DNA of 32,273 nucleotides from Azospirillum sp. B506 (GTDB lineage Bacteria; Pseudomonadota; Alphaproteobacteria; Azospirillales; Azospirillaceae): contig NZ_BADK01000088.1 in NCBI RefSeq assembly GCF_000333595.1, positions 1 through 32,273 of the forward strand, given 5' to 3'. The notes beneath the pieces were generated by a model that saw nothing but the letters and a program-made list of their open reading frames with translations, was not told the origin of the DNA and did no database searches. Positions 31,141 to 32,273 of the stretch are shown here, piece after piece; the first letter of the stretch is position 1; each line of letters begins with the position of its first letter. Both the position numbers and the translations under genes were made by a program.

Positions 31141-32273
31141 ATGCAGCATTCCCCGCCTGAGTCCACCTTCCCGGTTCCGCTCGACATTGCCGTCATCGGC
31201 GCCGGCATCGCCGGGTTGTCGGCGGCATGGCTGCTGTCGAAGACCCACCGCGTCACCCTGTACGAGAAGGAGGACCGGCCGGGCGGCCATGCCAACACGG
31301 TGGAGGTGGAGGGACAGGCTGTGGGCGCCACCCCGGTCGACACCGGCTTCATCGTCTACAACGCGCCCTGCTATCCCAATCTGGTGGCGCTGTTCGACCA
31401 TCTGGGCGTGGCCACGCGGGCGACGGACATGAGCTTTTCCGCCTCGCTGGACGGCGGGCGGGTGGAGTATGCCGGCAGTTCGCCCGCCACCCTGTTCGCG
31501 CAGAAACGCAACCTGCTGCGCCCGCGCTTCTGGCGGATGCTGTCCGACCTGCTGCGCTTCTACCGCGAGGCGCCGGGGCTGCTGGCGGACCCCCTGGCGG
31601 AGACGTTGACGCTGGGCGAGGTGCTGGACCGCGGTGGTTATTCCGACGCCTTCGTCCGCGACCATCTGCTGCCCATGGCCGCCGCCATCTGGTCGACCCC
31701 GGCGGACTCGATGCGCGACCACCCCGCTGCCGCCTTCATCCGCTTCTGCGACAACCACGGTCTGCTGAAGGTCACGGGCCGTCCGGTCTGGCGCACGGTG
31801 GAGGGCGGCAGCCGCAGCTATGTCCAGCGCATCCTGGCCGACATGCCCGGCGCCCTGCGCCTGAACTGCGCGGTGGAGGGCATCGTCCGCGAGGAGAGCC
31901 GCGTGCTGGTGCGCGACCGCCGCGGTGCGGTGCGCGTCCATGACCATGCGGTGATCGCCACCCATGCCGATCAGGCGCTGGCCCTGCTGGAGGATGCCGG
32001 GGAGGAGGAGCGCCGGCTGCTGGGCGCCTTCGGCTACGAGCGCAACCTCGCCATCCTGCACAGCGATGCCTCCCTGATGCCGAAGCGCCGCGCGGTGTGG
32101 TCGAGCTGGAACTATCTGGCCGAGCAGGGGGACAATGGGCGGGGATGCCCGTGTGCGTCACTTACTGGATGAACCCGGCTGCAGGGCTTTCCTGCCCAGG
32201 GATCGCGACCTGTTCGTCACGCTGAACCCGCTGCCGTCGCCGCGCGAGGGCAGCATCCTGCGCAGCGTGCTTT
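31141..32273 (+). pseudogene. FAD-dependent amine oxidase-like protein (COG2907 type), partial and frameshifted near the window end
   Basis: This is a flavoprotein of the NAD/FAD-binding COG2907 family, whose gene in Rhodobacter sits in an RpoE-regulated cluster with DUF1365 and cyclopropane fatty acid synthase-like genes. The Rossmann motif is GAGIAGLSAAW (residues 20-30), with YEKEDRPGGHANTV next to it; TGFIVYNAPCYPNL and VWSSWNYLAEQ are family-typical. The start at 31141 has GGAGAGGG 7 nt upstream. As given, the frame leaves the family sequence after about 32137 and stops at 32172. VCVTYWMN and then DRDLFVTLNPLPSPREGSI continue in other frames. Indels in GGGG (32141-32144), CCC (32174-32176) and GGG (32199-32201) would repair it to one frame through the window end. 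Sequencing error is likely. Confidence 0.86.

Overview
The window is GC-rich DNA (third codon positions almost all G or C) from an alphaproteobacterium, most like Azospirillum or a close Rhodospirillales relative. The basis is the rpoE-chrR stress module, the abundance of hybrid histidine kinases and the protein sequence style; this is inference, since no database search was possible. No tRNA, rRNA, CRISPR array, insertion sequence or phage gene was seen. Most long antisense frames are GC-driven shadows and were left out.

Layout. Positions 1-7304 are mostly minus strand: rimO, a small HNH nuclease, an unannotated-looking 59-residue hydrophilic protein, an 83-residue protein, osmC, and then a periplasmic binding protein followed 7 nt later by a hybrid histidine kinase. 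These last two form a sensor pair, but both reading frames are broken by small indels. A MarR regulator (7613-8170) faces away from rimO and has three alternating half-sites at its promoter. On the minus strand, 8236-13576 is a translationally coupled chain: dnaE, a DUF429-like protein and a DUF1624 membrane protein. The plus strand then carries a lipoprotein, an EamA-type exporter, a hybrid kinase with an extracytoplasmic PDC-like sensor, a DUF2892 protein preceded by a good EcfG-type promoter, gamma-glutamyltransferase, a hypothetical protein and a secreted proline/tyrosine-repeat protein.

Positions 21414-29471 form a dense signalling island. A receiver protein and a receiver-HD-GYP protein (c-di-GMP phosphodiesterase) overlap on the minus strand. 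Divergent from them are a LuxR-type response regulator, a degenerate kinase/receiver fusion that keeps its phospho-acceptor histidine, and a large tripartite kinase (sensor, PAS-PAS, HisKA, HATPase, REC, Hpt) overlapping the degenerate one. This island is the best candidate for an undescribed phosphorelay: the degenerate kinase has a ChpT-like composition (a histidine helical bundle with a dead ATPase) fused to a dead receiver. Four GGGATA boxes lie in the divergent intergenic region.

Positions 29497-32273 hold a ChrR-type zinc anti-sigma factor overlapping its ECF sigma factor, divergent from a COG2907-type FAD oxidoreductase that runs off the window. Both directions carry the same promoter pattern, TGATCC-N16-CGTA. 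The one in front of the sigma gene ends 6 nt before its ATG, which predicts a leaderless mRNA.

Quality caution. Indel clusters occur near 1055, near 3700-3726 and near 32137-32201, several in G or C runs. They may be sequencing errors rather than real gene decay.
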